This document shows, piece after piece, positions 49,149 to 61,299 of a stretch of DNA of 64,000 bases. Below the pieces are notes generated by a model, which made no database searches, was not told where the DNA came from, and saw only the letters and a program-made list of their open reading frames with translations. Source of the DNA: Trichinella spiralis. Lineage: Eukaryota; Nematoda; Enoplea; Trichinellida; Trichinellidae. How positions within the stretch are numbered: position 1 is the stretch's first letter; every line of letters begins with the position of its first letter. The stretch is from positions 11,492,980-11,556,979 of the forward strand of contig CM012954.1 in NCBI GenBank assembly GCA_000181795.3, read 5' to 3'. The translations under genes and the position numbers were made by a program.

Positions 49149-52100
49149 TCAGCAAAGACCTTGTTTAGCTTTGTTGTGTATTGCTTTTATACGGGACGTC
49201 ATGTATTCAGAATATGCATTGTATGTTCCATTTTTGTACATTTTTAACCAGATGGCTAATTTTTCTGCCTCAGGCATGAACGGCAAATACATTTCATCTG
49301 GTATAAGAAAGAAAAAAAAACAGAGCTAGTCTTTAAATTATTCAAAAATAGCTGACTTACCGAAAGAGCAAAATTGACAAGACTCCGGACAAAGTAATGC
49401 CATGCTTCCTGGATTGGTGAAACAGTCACCTCGTTCACTCAATTCTTTGCAGTCATGTTGTTTTGTATCTTGGCAACTGCTTCTGTAGGTTGGAGTTTCT
49501 GACCCATCGTAGCCATAAAGTTTTACTGAAAGAATTATTTGATAACGTTGAAATTCATTATCCGACGCTAAAAATGTAATTATTTACGTTTGTCACAGAT
49601 GTGTTGTTTACATGTTTTCGGACAAAACGTCAGTGCTTCCATGCTGTCACAGTATTTCCAACTATACTTGCAGTGAATATGATAATCGACTTGGCATTTA
49701 CTTTGTTGATATTCATCGAAAATTCCTGTAATTTATAATTATTCCAAATTATACAGTTTTTTGCAATTGATTTTTACCTTTCCTTTTCAGCATACGGTAA
49801 ACAATGTTGATCGGGTGTAATTCTTCGCCACAATGAGTGTACATTTTTCCATTGAAGATTCCTTTTGTTTGGTTATGCCATTCCAGCATACCTAATTAAA
49901 TCGAAATTATCAAAATTAAATTTAACAGTTGAATGTAATAGTTCTGACCGGATTGAAAAAAGTCATCCATAACTTCTTGCATGGTAATTCTCTGCATTTC
50001 CAGAGCTTCTGGTGAAATTGATTCTATTGGAGTTGTCGATTCAGTTGTTAAAAATGAGTGTGTCGATTGAAATTCTTCAATTTTTTCTTGTTTTTCCAAA
50101 TTGCTGTGCACAGTTTTCAATTTTTCGGATGAAATTCCTCTCTCTTAAACATTAATATGTGAAAGTTGTAGAATAAAATAAAAGCGTTTTTTATATTTTA
50201 TAATTAAATTATTTTCATTTATCACTTAATAAATAAAAAATAAGAATAATTTTCTAAGAAAAAAATTGGCGCGAAATTTTTGCCTACTGTAATTGTGCGT
50301 ACAAGAAATATTTTGCTAAATGCGTGATTAATATTCATGTATAAATTAAAAAAAACAAATTTAAGATTAAATTTAATTTTTTATAAAAAAATCAGAATTT
50401 AAATAAAGAAAATGAAACGTTAACTTCGGTGCTATACCGCACAACATTACGGTCAGTACAGAGATTTACCTTATTACAGTTAATTGTCACCTGCGACTGT
50501 AGTTTTTGAATGCTGAAACGTCATTGGTCTTCTGTTTATTTATTGAAAAAAACTTTTAATCTAAGAAAGATGTTGTCTTCCTCAAAAATGTATTCCAGTG
50601 CTGTGATGGATTTTCTCGTCAATTTCAAGAAGATTCAATTCAACATGGCAACATGTCAGCAGACTTCAAGGGATAATTTTGTCTACTTATTCAGGTAAGT
50701 CTGTTTGGATTATTCATTTTATCAATGATTTCGCGGTATGATTGATTTTATGTATGTGGTTAGTTTTGTTTTTTTTTAATTGAAGAAAACTTTCGTGTGT
50801 GAAATTGATTCTTACCTCTTGAATTGATGTTGATCTTGACTCTGCTTTCTTTCTTTGGCTGTTTTCGATAAAATCCGTTGAAAAAGCCCAGTTGTTGTAA
50901 AATCTCGGGCCAGTTCATTTTTCTGCGTGATTTTTTTGATGAACTGTGCAAAAATGCCGTCGGTCTGAAAATGGACGCGAACGACATCATTCCTCTTTGT
51001 GAAGGTTGCTTTAAAATTGAAGAGTCGTTGTTATTTTCTGCAGCTTGTTCAATGGATGGAGGGAAATTTATTTTCTCATTTGATGTAATAATTCGATTGG
51101 TTGGTGGTGGTTTGGTGAATTTGGCTTGTGATTCTGTTTGTTGTTTGTTTTTTGCAAGTGCTTCATCATTTTCTTCAGGTTCTTCGCTTGATGATGCTTC
51201 AGATTCTTCGGTTGTATTTGGTTCCGGTTGACGGTTCAAAGTAACACTAGATTTGGTCGGGTTTTCGGTTTTATCGTCGTCCATCGTTTCGGTCATTTCT
51301 TCTGCTTCATCCGTTGTTGTGTAAATTTCTTCAGATTCTTGTCGCAAATCTGTCGATTGTTCGGGTTGTTCGAAACGCTCTTCACTAGTAGAATGTAAAT
51401 TTTCTTCATCTTCATCAGTTTCCACTTCAGTTTCTCCTAAGTTTTCACTTTGAGTTGTTTGTCCGTTCTCATAGTCGTAATCATCGACGTTTGATTCGGC
51501 AGAGTTGTGGTTCTCTTCTGAAGAATTATTTTCCATTTCAGCGGACGCTGAAACGTTCGTATCACTGTCTATAAATTCAAAATCAGCAGATTCGTCTGCG
51601 GATCCTTCTAATATTTGTGAACTGTCTCCACTGCCATCGATAATCGTATAACTGCCAGAACCGTCGTCTGTTAATAGTTCCACGTTACCGGAACTTTCTA
51701 CGTAGGGTTCAGTTTCAAAATTCCCAGAACCATCTGTCAGCGGTTCCAAGCTGGTGGAACCTTCCGATGCGTACGGTTCAACGTTATCGAACGTTGATGA
51801 TGTGGAGCCTTCGACAACGACGAAAGTTTCATCTGTCGACTGTTCTTCATTATCAGTCGGTGTACTGCTTTCCAACTGCGAATCATCGTCCAACGATGCT
51901 GCTTCCGACTCCAGTGAAGGAGCGCTGGAATCGATTCTCAGAAACTCATCTTGCTTACCACCTTGCGATGAAAACGAGTCGGATATTCCAGAGCCGACTG
52001 TCAACACAGGATGAAAACCGTTCAATTCTTCTTCATTGTTCTCCTCTTCGAAGTCTTCAGATTGGGATAATTCTGTAGGAGAGCTGTTGTTTTCATCTTG

Positions 52101-52566
52101 GAAATGTTCAGGAGGAATTGGCTGCTGTTGGTTGGATTCATTTGAATTGGTTTCATTTTCTGACGTTTCAACATCAGCTGGTAGCACGTTCATCGTCGCT
52201 TGTTCACCGGATATTATCGTTGTTGTTGTCGTTGTAATATCTTCTGGTTGATTTTCAGCTGAAATTTCATCTTCCACTGCTCTGGGATGTAGTCGATCAG
52301 GCGAACTTTGTAAATTGGTGGTAGATGTATCTGAAAAAAATAGAGAAGAAATGTGACAGTTTGTAAAGTAATATGAAGAAATTTGATTCGATTTTCTTGG
52401 AAATACTGTTTTCATGCTGAGAGTCGAAAGTGGGTTCAACTTTGTTGAGTTGTGGTTTGTGATAGGACCACAGTTCGGGATCGTTTCGAACGGCTTGTAG
52501 ATGTAAGCCAATGTTGCACAGTATGAGGAGGGATAAAGCTGACGAAAAGAGATGATGGAAAGGCAT
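49149..52566 (-). CDS. Secreted acidic Ser-Gly (proteoglycan-like) protein with two C-terminal ShKT-like domains
   Basis: Exons 52566-52407, 52330-50816, 50143-49949, 49891-49778, 49725-49588, 49525-49361, 49297-49149. Every intron is phase 1 and the frame closes to 811 residues. Signal peptide about 1-25 (MPFHHLFSSALSLLILCNIG). Residues about 55-480 are Glu/Ser/Thr/Asp-rich with repeated acidic Ser-Gly units (TDGSGNFE, DDGSGSY, DGSGDSS), the usual context for glycosaminoglycan attachment. A basic block (SSKKSRRKMNWPEIL) follows. Two six-Cys units end the protein: 672-705 (C-x7-C-x6-C-x8-C-x3-C-x4-C, divergent) and 725-760 (CQDTKQHDCKE...CPESCQFC, clear ShKT). The last exon adds a charged helical tail. 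Likely extracellular matrix, cuticle or eggshell; this exact architecture is not one I recognise. The 672-bp intron 2 is the only weak link; matching phases support it. Confidence 0.72.
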
Positions 52567-53785
52567 GATTGGAAATTGAAAAGGAAAATGTATGGATGGA
52601 CGAGCAGTGAATTTTGTCTGTGCGCAACGGTATTCAACTGTCGAGGCAAATGGAACACAGTTGCTCAAGGCGATGGGTTTTTGATGCAGACAGAAGAAGG
52701 CGTCGGCGTGTGTCGATGCCTACTAACTGGGCAACGAAAGTGGCTCTTGGTTGGGTCGCAACTGACGTCAGGTTGCTTTGCATCGCCTCTCTTAAGCGCC
52801 TTCTAGGTGACCCTTCATCGGGCGGTGGATTTTTTGAACGACTGTCCAAAAAAGGGGCCAATTACGACATGTTTTCTGTGAACTCGGGTTTGATATGTAT
52901 TTTATTTTATTTTTTTAAAATTCTGTTTCAAATTCTTCTTCTCAACGAGCCGTTATTCGAATGGGTAACGATGGGTGGGGGGTCTTTTACGATCGGCAAT
53001 CGAACCACCGTCGGCCATCTTGAACAATTAATTTGCTCGTCTGCTTTCAACCTTGACCGGCGTTTGGGATTTTTTATATCCTCCAACCGAATTAATTTCT
53101 CGTTCTAAATTTGAAAAATAACCGGGCAAAAAGCTACCACTTTTCCACTTGATACGTATAAACTTGTGTGTTATGTATAAATTTTAATTAACAAAAGGAA
53201 GAAAATGCACAATGACCTTCGGATGAAGAAATTTCTTTTTGAAAAAAAAAGAATAAATAGATGCAAGCAGAACGACGAACATTTTTCTTTGCACAAATAT
53301 GATTATTATTCTTAATACTGATTGAATAGTTGATTCAGACTAAAACGACTCGTTGATATTCATATTATTATGGAATTGTTTGAAAAGAAAATTCATGTTA
53401 TTTAATTTGAAAATTTCCGATCAAATTTATTCAATAATTATAAATTGGAAAAGAATTTCGTGTTTTGTGAATAGCACAAGCAAGCAATTTGTCGATTTAA
53501 ACATTTTGACATCTTAATTTTTGAAGTTTTTCTATTCTTTAAATATTTGGAACAGTGTTTGTATTTTGGAGCGATGAAAATTGTTACGTCGACTTTATAT
53601 AACCAACATTTTTTTGCTGAACATCTATTATTTTTGAAGAAAAAAAATTGTCTTTTTCAATTTACTTCGTAACTGGATGTATGGTTTTTTGATTGCAACA
53701 ATTTCAATTTGAATTTGTTCATTTTTGCCTTATTGAACTTTCATATTTTTCTATGGCAATTGTTTTCATCGTAATTTTCGGTGAG

Positions 53786-54923
53786 TCATCGATTTTTCAG
53801 GTGACCCGAAAGTAAAATGAAATTAGGCTCTTCAGTTGCTGTTGTTTCACTCGCTCTGATTTTTAGTCGATGCAAAAGTACCATCAAGTAGCTATTTTTA
53901 GCCAATTTCCGTGTCCCGGTGTTCAATAAACCGTAGGGGGTGGGGTAGGGGGGAAGGACAAATGGCTGCGGTTTAGCCGACCTACAAACCTGCATGTAAA
54001 AAAAATCAAGTTTCAAATTTTACAAATACTGCATACCGTTTGTTTTATTGTCAGATTTGTATTTTGTCAAGTTTTCGTCTTGAAATGCTAAACTTTCAAA
54101 TACAAATTACGTTATTAATAATAATGAGTATTATTATTTTGTTTTTCTTGAAAAGATTATGCTACGTTTAGTTCTCTTCTTGGAAATGATTTTTCAATAC
54201 TGTATTATTTGATTTTCAAGCAAATTGCAAAGTTGTAACTTCAAATTTTCCGTTTACATGAACTATTATTGGTTGTAATTGATTTTTGAGAAAAGAAAAA
54301 AATCCATCATGGATGAGATGTTTTTCATTATCGAGATAATTTTCCGTGTTTCTATTTTTTCTAATAGTTCAAGACAATGTGCTATTTTTTTCAAAAGAAT
54401 ATAAAAGCATTATTGTTAGCAATATTGAAAGGATAAAAATTATAATTTTGTTGTTCGTAGTGATCAATTGATTGAATGATACTTTTTTTTCACTCATGAA
54501 TAATAGTTGTTTACAATTGGGCAGAAAGTGATATGTTTCTATTTTAATCCTACGCATCCTGTTGGTGATTAATGCAAAAAGAATGGAATGACAAATGAAA
54601 TGATTGTTTTGATTCATAAGCGATTTCTGCTGTTGTGGATTGTATTAAGTTTTATATTGTTTTTGAAAGATGCAATGGCAGCAGCAACCTACTTATCACA
54701 ATATTATGATTATAATTAAAAGCTCGTTTACGCCGTTTAACAGGAAACTGGCTCGGTTTTCGGTTGACAGAATTGCAGTGAAATTAAGTACAGTAGTAGT
54801 AGTAGTGTAGTTGGTCGTCGCCTTGAGCTGGCGACGTTGGATTTTCAAGTGTGTTGACCCTGATGTAGTTTGAAATGCAACGTTTTTGTTAGCTGCGTAA
54901 TTTTCATTTTTCAATATATTCAT
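53786..54923 (-). CDS. Tentative two-exon small gene, unrecognised
   Basis: Exon 1 54923-54732 starts MNILKNENYAANKNVAFQTT and ends at GGC before a GTAAAC donor. Exon 2 53989-53786 follows a pyrimidine-rich acceptor (TTTTTTTTACATGCAG) in the same phase and reads VCRSAKPQPFVLPPYPTPYG, then LLNTGTRKLAKNSYLMVLLH and a Glu/Thr-rich end. The product would be 131 residues with no signal peptide. The phase match and good acceptor favour a real gene; lack of any family resemblance and the Thr-repeat in exon 1 argue against. Confidence 0.3.
53904..53920 (+). repeat. 17-bp inverted repeat, left copy
   Basis: AATTTCCGTGTCCCGGT here is exactly repeated in inverted orientation at 57313-57329. The two copies flank the MARVEL gene and the end of the coiled-coil gene, 3.4 kb apart. 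Confidence 0.5.
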
Positions 54924-55196
54924 TCACATGAGCCGTTTAAAATTGCACGAAAAGCAAGCAAGCAGTCAGCCAGTAGACGGCCAACGGCAGCAGCAGCAAT
55001 AACAACAACAGCAACAACAATACGTTGAATCTGACCAACCAGATTTGCTGATTGCTAATTAAAATGTCACATGATTCACGGGCCAATTCAGCAGGCGGCT
55101 AGAGAAGCGGCTAGTTTTTGAAACTCCAACTGAAGCGTCAGTTATTGCAGTGTAGCAAGCAAGCAAACGAGGCGAGGCGAGCATTAGCACAGCTGC

Positions 55197-55239
<43 letters not shown>

Positions 55240-55322
55240 CTGTGATATTAGTTTTGGTGTTGTTGAGTGGAAGAATTGAAAAAGAAAACCATTTATAACA
55301 GCATATAGAAATAAAAAAAATT

Positions 55323-56023
55323 ATGGGTGACGTGCAGTTAAGATTGGATTATTGTTTTTCAATTCAAGGTTTGCTAAAGTGGTGTCAAATGGTAAGGATA
55401 TTTGAATTTGTCGAATGGAATGATGCAGTACGCTTCAAGAGATTTCTTCCTTGTTTGTTTGTTGTTCAGGTATTTTCGGGCATCATTCTTGGCTTGTTGC
55501 TTTGGGAATCGCTTCGTCGAGGTTATTTCACCTACACTTATGTACACGAAGGTGAAGATTATACAATTTTTGTCGCCGCTTTCACCATTGCCGTAATAAT
55601 GCTGATGTTGCTTTTGTTCTTCCTCAACTGTCACAACGGACCTTTGGCGCGTTGTCAGTGCAGCAAAAGTGTATGTTCTTTTTTTGTTGAAAAAAAAATC
55701 TCTCCTTCTTCAAAATATGCAAATTTACTTGCGCATAAATTATTAGGCATCGGTGGTGTATTTTCTTTTGATGTTGATGTGGCTGGCAGCGGCGGCCGTG
55801 GAAGTGTGGGTTGCGTCGAGATATCGGAAATTGTTCGGCATTGAAAGTGAACTGTTCGGCCGACGCGCTGCTGCTGCGGTAAAAATTAGCAAATTTATTC
55901 ATTAATTAATCCAAATCAACAACAAACTGAACCGACGGCTATTTTCATTTCCAGGCATTCTGCTTCGCCAACATGGCGATCAACGGCTTCAGCGTGTTTT
56001 ATGGAAAATACAACGGTCCTTGA
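55323..56023 (+). CDS. Four-helix MARVEL-like membrane protein
   Basis: Exons 55323-55391, 55470-55670, 55747-55878, 55955-56023, all phase 0, 156 residues. Four hydrophobic segments: the N-terminal LLKWCQMVFSGIILGLLLW; YTIFVAAFTIAVIMLMLLLF; SVVYFLLMLMWLAAAAVEVW; and AAAAAFCFANMAINGFSVFY near the C terminus. Segment spacing, the amphipathic charged loop between helices 1 and 2 (ESLRRGYFTYTYVHEGEDY) and a short cytoplasmic CHNGPLARCQCSKS loop fit MARVEL tetraspan proteins, which act in membrane apposition and vesicle trafficking. Subfamily (CMTM/MAL/plasmolipin, synaptogyrin or an invertebrate-specific group) not resolved. Introns are 76-78 bp. Confidence 0.78.
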
Positions 56024-56133
56024 ATGGATGGAGGAAATTCTCTTTTTCTTTTTATATTATTCTATTTTTTTAAAACTACTGTATTTTAATCAGTCATCTT
56101 TGATTATTTTCTTTTTTGAAAGCAACAACAACA

Positions 56134-56158
56134 ACAGACAGACAGACAGACAGACAGA
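56134..56158 (+). repeat. CAGA tetranucleotide microsatellite
   Basis: A short (CAGA)n run in the gap between the convergent MARVEL and coiled-coil genes. The rest of the 340-bp gap (56024-56364) is T-rich 3' flank without other features. Confidence 0.7.
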
Positions 56159-56364
56159 TATTGCTTTCTTCATTTTAATTCAAAATAGGAAATATATTAT
56201 TTTTTTTTCTTTGATTTCTCTGTTAGTTTTGCTTCTTTTCTCTCTAGTCGATCAAAAAATAAAACATCTTTTACAAAAATGTATACTTTTTGAATTGTTG
56301 TTGTGATCTCTCTGTATATTATTGGATTTGCATATTGTCGTGTGTTGTCGAAAAGAAAAGATGC

Positions 56365-59300
56365 TCAGCTGTAAAAGAAATCTGAATCACTTTCGTCTGT
56401 GTAATTTTGATTGGATCCAATTAGTGTGACCAATTCTTTCGTGTCGGCGCTCAATTCTACAAATAGAAATAATGCATATAACAAGTGTAACAAGTATTGT
56501 TGATTGATTCTTCTTCTTCTTCTTCTTCGTTTTTCTTTTTCAATCTTCAATATATGCTAATTATTTACTTGAACTTGCGTTGGTTGTGTTGTTGAGGGTC
56601 AATTTGGAGCCGAATTTGTCCGGAAACAGTTTCGCCAGAAAATCATCTTCGTCTCTGTTGTTGAAAAATTAAAAATTATATTATTCATAATATGCAATGC
56701 AAATTTTTCTTTTCTAATTTTTTCCTCAGTTGGCTTTATTTATTATCAACGGAGTGGGGGTGGGGGGAAGTTGTTTACTTGGTTTTTATTCAAACTGACT
56801 GACCATGGCCAGTTTTGTCGGACCGGCAAGTACAACGGTTCAAAGAACAAAAGCATTTCTATTCTCTGGAAACTACTTGAAACTATCAGTGTTGGAAGCA
56901 TTGAATATATGTATATATATATCTATATGTGTGTGTATGTATTATTCAAACGAGGGGCAGAAGTGAAGGGGGGGGGCTCACAAGCGAACCAGTCAGACAA
57001 AAGAAGAAATTGAACCTTTTCATGTTGACAATCGTTGTTGTCAATTTGTCATATCAATTCAAGCCAGTAATAATAATAATAATAATAATAATAATGTGTT
57101 GATTAAAATTGAAAATTGTAATATATATTTTTTTAAAAATAACTTATCAAGCTTTTGCATGTGAAAAATTTTCCTCAACATTATTCTCTTATAGCATAAT
57201 AATCAGACAATCACCTCATTTTTTTCTTTTCTTCTCTCACTTTTACTTTTACAATTTCATTTCACCATTCTCATTTGTCAAAAAAGAAATAAATAAGTAA
57301 ATCTTCTACAAAACCGGGACACGGAAATTCATTGAATAGTTGCAGTTCAAAAAGAAAAATTTACATTCAAATTTCTCCAACACTGAAATTTTTTTTTAAA
57401 AAGCGATTGATTGATCCGGTCAAACAAATATTCATCCGTTCACTTTATTAATCGAATCTTCTGAACAATGAAAAATGTTGTTTATTTTTATAATTTATTA
57501 ATTTATTTTTTAAAAAAATCTGTTCACCATAAGATTTGATTTGTGTAAAGTAGTCATGTATTAGATATTATTTTTTTTTTGCTGAATATGTGAAAAAGCC
57601 TAGCCGTATTGATGTTTTTTGTGCATATTTGGGATCATCAATTGTGAAACAACAACAACAACAACAATAAATTTCAATGTCGCGCTCTGAAAAACTTCCA
57701 GGCTGATTTGAAATTGCTACAATTTAACCAACAATAATAGAACAATTCAAATATCAAATTACTGTAACGGAAGTGTATATAGTGTGGTTATTTATTTATT
57801 TTTTGAATATACCCTCGAATTATGGATGAAATAATAATTTGTATAACAAATCGCGCATCCTCTCACTTTGGCACAATCGATCACATTAATTTTGTTCATA
57901 TGATCAAATTTGTGATTTATGTTTATATTTTTTCAACAATAAATTTCAATGTTGTCATCCATATTAATGTAATGAAAATGGAAACATGTCAAATGGAAAA
58001 ATTAGCCCAACATTAATTTCATCACTGATTGATTTGATTAATGTGTTGTGTGTGTTTTCTTTTTGAACGGAACGTTGTTGATTGAAGAAATTTAAAAACT
58101 TACTTTTTGTCTTTGGAATTTGTTGCCGGCTCGTATGAACCTGAGCGCAGTTTTTTTACTGACTCATCATCATCATCGTGGGAATCATTTGAATTCAATT
58201 CTGATTTCACTGATTCTTCTTCTTCTTCGTCAGTATCGGTTGAAATGTTGTTGTTGTTGTTGTTCACTTTCACGATATTACTTGAAATATATTTTCAAAA
58301 TTAAAAAATTAATCATATTAATATTTAAATGTCTTTTTCTGAAAATTAGAAAAAAACAATGTATATATATGTATGTAAACAGTGGAATTTTCAATTCTAC
58401 AGGCTACAGTGAATGAATGATTTGAACAGTTTTGATGAAAATTTGCATATTTGTCTTTTCAATTTTCACTTACTTTTTCTTACGGACGCTTTTCGATTGT
58501 TCACTTTTGTCACTTGTCGGAGAATGGTCGGTGTCGATTTCGGCGTGGACAAGCTGAGAATTGTGCGAATTGAAAATTTTCCCACCTCTTTGACGATCGA
58601 ACGCGAAACTGACTCTCGGAGGTGAATACGAATTTTTTTCCAACTGCCTTTCAATTCGACCATTTTCTTCCTTCTGCTTCTTCTCTTCTGAAGCTTCTTC
58701 TCGATCTGTTCCTGTTCCTGTTGCTCTGTTGTTGTTGTTCTCGTCTACAGTAAAATATATCACACTTGATTATGCAAATTACTTTTTTTACTCTACTTGT
58801 ATTGTTTCGAATTGAGGTGAATTTCAAATTCAAAAATGAATCCCCTTCACTTTCGGTCGACAATTCTGTGGAAATTTCCCTTGATGGCACGGGTTTTGCT
58901 GGAAATTTTATTTCTCATTTTCATCAATAATTATTTATTAATTACCCTACTGACTTTGCTTTGTCGTTGACGATTTTCGCTTTGGCTGTTGTTCCACTGC
59001 TTTGTTGGCATTTTTCAACAATTCTCGTACGTCGAACAGATTTCCGCTGACGTTGTTCAATTGCAATTTCAGCTGTTCAATTTCACATTTCAACTCGTCC
59101 ATATTCTTCTTTTCGTCAGTTGTTGAATCCAACAAGTTGGCGGCATTTTCACACTTTTGATCCTTGAAAACAAAATTTAAATAATAAATAAAACAAAAAC
59201 AATATCTTGCTTCTTGTACATTTGGAACTTGAAATTTGGGCAGTTTCCATTTTGAATATTTCTTTTGCAATTTGTTCAATTGATCGTCCTGAAAAATCTT

Positions 59301-59569
59301 CTTTTCAATTGATAAAAAATATGAATTATTTTCTCGTTGTTGTTGGTTGGTTTGCTTTTCAATTAATTCAATATTTTATTTATTCATTGTTTTTTTCTGG
59401 TACCTACTCTTTGCTTTCGATCTTCATTCAAACGTTGTGCAGATTCTTGCAGTTGACGTTCGAAATTTTCGAACGCGTTCAACAGTTGTCGCGTTCGATC
59501 GTTCGCTTGAAGACGGTATTGATCGATGAGTTGTCGGAAAATATTTTGGCTAAATTGTTGCACGGCCAT
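56365..59569 (-). CDS. Unrecognised coiled-coil protein with acidic C terminus
   Basis: Eight exons: 59569-59408, 59288-59220, 59162-58955, 58898-58797, 58744-58474, 58280-58104, 56654-56569, 56456-56365; phases close to 388 residues. Residues 1-55 form an amphipathic helix rich in Gln/Arg/Glu (QLIDQYRLQANDRTRQLLNA). A basic segment (KYSKWKLPKFQVPN) follows, then a second heptad-like helix (MDELKCEIEQLKLQLNNV). The rest is low-complexity: basic Ser/Thr, Asn runs (NNNNNN), an acidic Ser block (TDTDEEEEESVK) and a short conserved-looking RDEDDFLAKLFP-type motif before an acidic end. Layout (N-terminal coiled coil, disordered basic/acidic tail) resembles chromosome or cytoskeleton scaffold proteins such as shugoshins, but there is no diagnostic motif. 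An intron of 1449 bp precedes the last two exons; a missed exon there is possible. Confidence 0.62.
57067..57094 (+). repeat. TAA trinucleotide microsatellite
   Basis: (TAA)n run inside the long intron of the coiled-coil gene. A TTG/CAA run in the same gene at about 58247-58263 encodes its Asn stretch on the minus strand. Confidence 0.7.
57313..57329 (-). repeat. 17-bp inverted repeat, right copy
   Basis: Exact reverse complement of 53904-53920; see that entry. Lies in the long intron of the coiled-coil gene. Beyond the 17 bases similarity fades at once. Confidence 0.5.
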
Positions 59570-61299
59570 TTTCCATTGTCTGTACTTAAAGAAAATAAAT
59601 AAATAAATGAGAAAATTTTGATCACAAACTTTGAAGAAACAAGCAAAAATAATTGTCAACCTGTAATGGGTTTCCATGGTGATCAAAAACAATTGTACCT
59701 GTGCGTCATTATCATATGTCTGTAGGGTAAATTGAATTGAACTGTTTTCTACTTTTTGCCTAGTGATTTTGCATTTTCACGTGAAAGAATTTTTTGATCA
59801 AATTTTAAACATTGACACCAAAAATTGTTTAAAGTCTTTTTATTTTTTGAATTTAACAATATCGATTTTAACACTCAGTTTTTAAGGTGCCAACAATTTT
59901 TTTCCTTTTTTTTAAATTCTATTTTAATTGAATTATCTGTACGAACTATTACTATTATTATTATTATTATTCACTTGAACAAGTTGCAATTAAATTTGTT
60001 AATTTGTCTGAGCGAAACTTTGTAAATTATACTTTTTCAATTCCACTTGGTGTATAGTGGAGTAAAAGTGAAAATAATCAAATAGCGTACGTAGTGCATT
60101 TGCATTACAAATCAAAGCAGTTGAATGAAGATTGGCGAAATATCAAATTCGTCACAATGTAAAGCCAGCCATTTGTGAAACCTTTTCACAAAGTACTTTT
60201 GAATTGGATCAATCAATTCAAATTCATTCGACGAGCAAAAAAAATATCCATTTCTCCATTTACATATAAGCTATGAATATATTTGAGTTTTTTCGTTTTT
60301 TTTTTAAAAAAATTTCATATAACTTTGCAACAGTGTTCTTCTTTTTTAAAGTTGGATGTTGTTTGAAACTTTTTTTTGAAAGTTTTATAAAATCTGTAAA
60401 TATTGTTTGAATATAATTTGGTTGTTTTAATTTGGTTAGTAAGATTTTTTGCCTGAATTGATCGTTCCGATTCATTCTGTAATTTAATAGTGGGCTGTTG
60501 TTGAACAATTTCGTGTCTATCTTTGCCCAACGATAATTGTGATCTTTGAATTTTAATTATGATAATAACGCTCATTTCGGCATCATATTCATATTCTCGA
60601 ATGTCAATCACATTTGTGTTGTAAAGTTTTTACTCATTATTGGGCGCGCAAATTCTTTTCTGATTTTAATTATCTTTTTTGTCATTGTTGTTAGGATAAA
60701 ATAAATAATTGAATAACTTGTGTAAGCAAGCATACGGTTGAAAAATGGAGACTTTGTATTATATTATATTTGATCTTTTGTATCACGTTATGCGATATTT
60801 TATTTCACAAAATGAGCGTGATGTAGTTTTTTGATTTTTTTTGTAGGCTGGCTAGCTGCTGCTTTTTTTCCCTTTTCTCACTCCTCGTCATGCTTACCGC
60901 TTCTTATTGCTATAGTCAAGGTGAAAAGAAACAGATGCTGACGTTCAATAAATGCTCGCCGTATCCAATTAGCTGGTCGTGATGGATGACGGTTGACGGT
61001 GGCTTCATGGCACAACTGAGAAGGAAGCGCACATTCACATAGGCGGACAAATAGACACACGCATATAACAACAAAAAAAAATATATTCAACGATAAATGC
61101 TAACGCTCGATTGTTAAACGGGAAGTCCGATGGAACGATGATTCGACGGGAAACCTTGACGTGTCTGATTTTGGTCGACTGAAGTTAATCAGACAAAACG
61201 AAAAGCAGCTAGCTGCTAGGAAGCATCGTCATTGTCGTTGTCGTTGTTGTTGTTATTGTTGTTGTTGTATCCGCTTATACGGTACAGTTGACTGCAACA
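59570..61299. other. AT-rich divergent intergenic region
   Basis: About 1.7 kb between the coiled-coil gene (-) and the GPCR gene (+). A TTG/TCG triplet repeat at about 61230-61267 lies directly upstream of the GPCR start codon, in its probable leader. No other feature supported. Confidence 0.5.

Larger units (their letters stand above)
52567..55322. other. Intergenic region upstream of the Ser-Gly protein and MARVEL genes
   Basis: About 2.75 kb between divergent genes. It contains one tentative minus-strand gene (53786-54923, separate entry) and a TA microsatellite at about 55197-55235. A long plus-strand open frame near 52614-53108 overlaps the 5' region of the Ser-Gly gene and is not credible as a protein. 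Otherwise AT-rich with no visible RNA gene. Confidence 0.4.

Noticed and set aside
50510-50698. Plus-strand ORF ending at a good GTAAGT donor (MLKRHWSSVYLLKKTF...)
   Set aside because: It lies inside intron 2 of the Ser-Gly/ShKT gene on the other strand and no downstream plus-strand exon could be found. A first exon of an unseen gene cannot be excluded.
52614-53108. 164-residue plus-strand ORF over the 5' region of the Ser-Gly gene
   Set aside because: Composition switches abruptly, no family resemblance, and it overlaps the signal-peptide exon of a supported minus-strand gene.
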